From NCBI GenBank assembly GCA_009911305.1, contig QXXC01000014.1, positions 25,611 to 89,610 of the forward strand: a stretch of 64,000 bases of DNA, written 5' to 3'. The DNA comes from Clostridiaceae bacterium (GTDB lineage: Bacteria; Bacillota; Clostridia; Lachnospirales; Lachnospiraceae). Below the pieces are notes generated by a model that worked only from the letters and a program-made list of their open reading frames with translations, searched no databases and was not told where the DNA came from. A program made the translations under genes and the position numbers. Below are positions 62,019 through 64,000 of this stretch, one piece after another (within the stretch, counting starts at the first letter, position 1; each line of letters opens with the position of its first letter).

Positions 62019-62805
62019 ATGAGCGCGGAGGAACCGTTAATTACTTTAATACTGCCGGTATACAATATGGAACCGTATTTGGATAACTGTATGAAGTCGC
62101 TTTTGGCGCAGACCTGGGATCGTTTTGAACTGATCTTAGTAGATGACGGCTCGCCGGATCACTGTCGGGACATGTGCGATCAGTATACAAAGGGAGATTC
62201 CAGAATCCGGGTGATTCATAAGGAAAACGGGGGGCTCAGCTCCGCCAGAAATGAGGGGATTCAGACAGCCGCAGGCGACTATCTGCATTTTGTGGATGCA
62301 GATGACTGGCCTGAGCCGGATGACCTTGTGTATTTGTATGATCTGCTGAAAAAATATGATGCGGATTTTTCCATGGCTTCCAATATCAGGACAGACGGCA
62401 GCAAGAGGATAGAGGGACAAAGGCTGAAGGAGACATGCCTGTCACGGAGAGAATTTCTCATGAAGCTGTTTAAAATCGGAACACAGGAAAACGTCCAGTA
62501 TCACAGGAAGCGGGTTTGAAAAAACGACCTTTGATCTGCTCCGGATATGGGATTTGGTCTGTGAGTATGCAGGGACTTCCACAGATGAGGTAAGGGGATG
62601 GGCCAGGCTTAACAGAGAGCGGATGAATTTCAGCATCCTGTTTCTCCTGACAATGGATTCGGATTATAAGATGCACAGAGAGAAGTGGAAGCCGGAGATA
62701 AAGCGGATACATGAGGATTTACGGCGCAGCCTGCCCGGGCTCATCCGGGCGGATCTGCCTGTTTCGAGGAAGATCCTGATGATTGGCTTTTCTTATGATA
62801 CGATG
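62019..62805 (+). pseudogene. Frameshifted glycosyltransferase family 2
   Basis: The first 165 residues are intact GT2 (ITLILPVYNMEPYLDNCMKS, ILVDDGSPDHC, GGLSSARNEG, FVDADDWPE). At about 62500 the frame breaks (…QENVQYHRKRV, stop at 62519). The C-terminal part continues in the +1 frame from about 62510 (FEKTTFDLLRIWDLVCEYAG ... LPVSRKILMIGF). Residues expected between the two parts look missing too, so this is deletion plus frameshift. ggagg precedes the ATG by 8 bases. Probably non-functional. Confidence 0.7.
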
Positions 62806-62807
62806 AG

Positions 62808-63155
62808 ATGGTGGACGAGTTTGGGAGCGAATCGCTCAGCAGGATTTTTTACTATGGGATAGAGGGCCTATTTACAAGAGATTTTTTGTTTTATTTCACC
62901 AACCGCTCGGGAGATCACCACCACCACCCATTTACGGTGGGCCTGCTCACATATGCGATTGTGTTTTATGTCCTGTTTGATATGACGGCGCGTTCCTCCC
63001 GCCGCTTTACCAGGGGAGAAATTCTCATGCCGGGCTTAACGGCCACAGGGGTTCTTTCCGCATACCGGTACAGGGATCTCCTTGGAAGCGGCAGTATAGC
63101 GGTCATCATTGAGAGAGGCATCAAGCAAAGCATACTGCTATCTGAACTGGAATGA
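62808..63155 (+). pseudogene. Membrane-protein fragment
   Basis: A 115-residue frame with FTVGLLTYAIVFYVLFDMTARS as its single clear hydrophobic segment and a His-rich stretch (GDHHHHP). It has no family motif and no ribosome binding site. Its neighbours are broken polysaccharide genes, so it is best read as a remnant of a polytopic membrane protein. Confidence 0.4.
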
Positions 63156-63384
63156 AGGCGGCTGGGCCGACGAGGTGGCAAACAGCTTATCCAATAAGGT
63201 GGTGCGGATATATGGAATTTTTTTGTGTATGATTCTGCTGATGATCCTGCTCTCCTGTAAATACAGCAGGGGAAAAGGGAAGGCGGACAATGGAATTCTG
63301 GACAGGCCCATGGTCAGCTACATGTTTCTGGCAGCCGTCTGCGCGCTGGGATGCCTGAGCATCAAAACAGACGGAGCCTATTAG
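63109..63384 (+). pseudogene. Second membrane-protein fragment
   Basis: Frame of 91 residues overlapping the previous fragment. AYCYLNWNEGGWADEVANSL is followed by a strong helix (VVRIYGIFLCMILLMILLSC) and a second one (MVSYMFLAAVCALGCLSI). No start site or recognised motif; probably another piece of the same decayed locus. Confidence 0.4.
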
Positions 63385-63466
63385 CGACATCCAGCTGCTG
63401 ATCGGCCAGTCGTCCAGTGAGGGGGAGCTGGCTCCCGGCTTGTAAAATCAGGAGGTTTATGGTAGG

Positions 63467-64000
63467 ATGGAGATACGAAAACGAAAGGGAAAGCAGGTGG
63501 GAAGATTGACAGTAACGGAACAGCAATATCAGGAAGATTTACAGCGTTTAAGAGGTTTACGGCCAATCGATGATGATTTCATGCGTTGTCTTTTTAAAGA
63601 CAATATTCCACTGGCTGAATTTGTGTTGCGCATTATCACAGATAAACCAGATTTAATTATTACTGATTGTGAAACACAGAAGGATATGAAAAGACTGGCT
63701 GGGGCACGTTCTATCTGTTTGGACGCATATGGAACAGATTCAGTTGGAAAAAAATACGATTTGGAAGTCCAGAGGCAAGACAAGGGAGCAGACCCACACA
63801 GAGCAAGGTATCATTCTTATCCAAACTTATATAAAATCCAAACTTTTTTCTTAAATGTAGTATTAGGAACCTTCTTAGAGAAAAAAGTTTGGATTTTCTT
63901 TTTATTTCCTCAAGGGCAGTATACCACAAAAACTGGCAAGAGTACCACTTTTTTCTTTCCATTTCGGTTTTATTTCTTTGTCACATTCGTCTTCAAGTGT
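63467..64000 (+). pseudogene. PDDEXK-family transposase, truncated
   Basis: The first 115 residues match the N-terminus of the PD-(D/E)XK nuclease family transposases common in Lachnospiraceae: LRPIDDDFMRCLFKDNIPLAEF, IITDKPDLIITDCETQKDMK, LAGARSICLDAYGTDS and KYDLEVQRQDKGADPHRARYH, with the catalytic D and E-x-Q. After RYHS (about 63815) the match ends. The reading frame happens to stay open to the window edge but translates as low-complexity Phe/Lys and runs through a terminator-like hairpin. So the gene was cut, probably by another mobile element. Confidence 0.65.
63833..63897. terminator. 19-base-arm hairpin beyond the truncated transposase
   Basis: aaaatccaaacttttttct (63833-63851) pairs exactly with its complement at 63879-63897, then ctttttattt. 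It is a strong bidirectional terminator-like structure, possibly the end of the element that cut the transposase. Confidence 0.65.

Noticed and set aside
63711..63962. 83-residue minus-strand frame near the right edge
   Set aside because: Antisense of the truncated transposase and its hairpin; Phe/Lys/Arg-rich with no motif.

Overview
The window looks like a chromosomal segment of a Gram-positive anaerobe of class Clostridia, probably Lachnospiraceae. The grounds are house-keeping gene order (ruvA-ruvB-zapA-U32 peptidase-ftsW-type-PBP), strong AGGAGG-type ribosome binding sites, sigma-A promoters, a spore-type cortex hydrolase, a preQ1-I riboswitch with a clostridial queuosine-salvage operon, and DUF4280/DUF5662-type families. 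Most of the window is GC-rich (frequent gcg/cgg codons); about 48.5-61.2 kb is plainly AT-rich and looks acquired.

Region 1 (1-16.7 kb) is a type VI-secretion-like contractile injection system cut by the left edge: sheath (TssC-like), Hcp-like tube, a membrane-anchored and a zinc-ribbon FHA protein, two PP2C-type phosphatases, several unrecognised baseplate-type proteins, an Hsp70/actin-fold ATPase, a PAAR-like DUF4280 tip and a VgrG spike. It is followed by a pentapeptide-repeat protein and three small genes in the position where effector/immunity cassettes normally sit. Region 2 (16.7-31.5 kb) holds a lone chemoreceptor, a purE-M-N-D operon with a clear promoter and terminator, a YccF protein, a secreted orphan, a preQ1-I riboswitch driving queK-qrtT-queL (queuosine salvage), a methyltransferase/Hsp33 pair, a cold-shock gene and a DUF5662 gene. 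Region 3 (31.5-47.7 kb) has a YprB-like exonuclease, the ruvAB-zapA-U32-ftsW-PBP run, a NUDIX hydrolase, a SleB-type hydrolase, an M32 carboxypeptidase, a PhoB/PhoR-type two-component pair with a PhoB-box-like repeat in front of a Na+/Pi symporter, and a YitT protein.

Region 4 (47.9-57.5 kb) is a surface-polysaccharide island. Its left border is a scar where a 5'-truncated AbiH defence gene meets a 5'-truncated DUF362 gene. It carries four glycosyltransferases, Wzy, Wzx and an acyltransferase whose start contains a G9 tract that could phase-vary. Region 5 (57.7-61.2 kb, minus strand) is a two-gene module: an AvcD-type P-loop/deoxycytidylate deaminase and a dCTP-deaminase/dUTPase-fold protein with a two-helix membrane tail whose deaminase glutamate is replaced. 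I consider this the most likely little-described (antiphage) system in the window. Region 6 (61.4-64 kb) is a graveyard: a chimeric LoaP (NusG-like) remnant, a frameshifted glycosyltransferase, membrane-protein fragments and a PDDEXK-family transposase cut near the right edge.

Dispersed repeats are present. Two 160-bp TA-flanked, terminally inverted elements (23.6 and 32.9 kb), a diverged copy in the chemoreceptor leader and a 21-bp end-to-end remnant at 41.86 kb make a MITE-like family. There are also several long intergenic hairpins. I saw no tRNA, rRNA, CRISPR array or complete insertion sequence.
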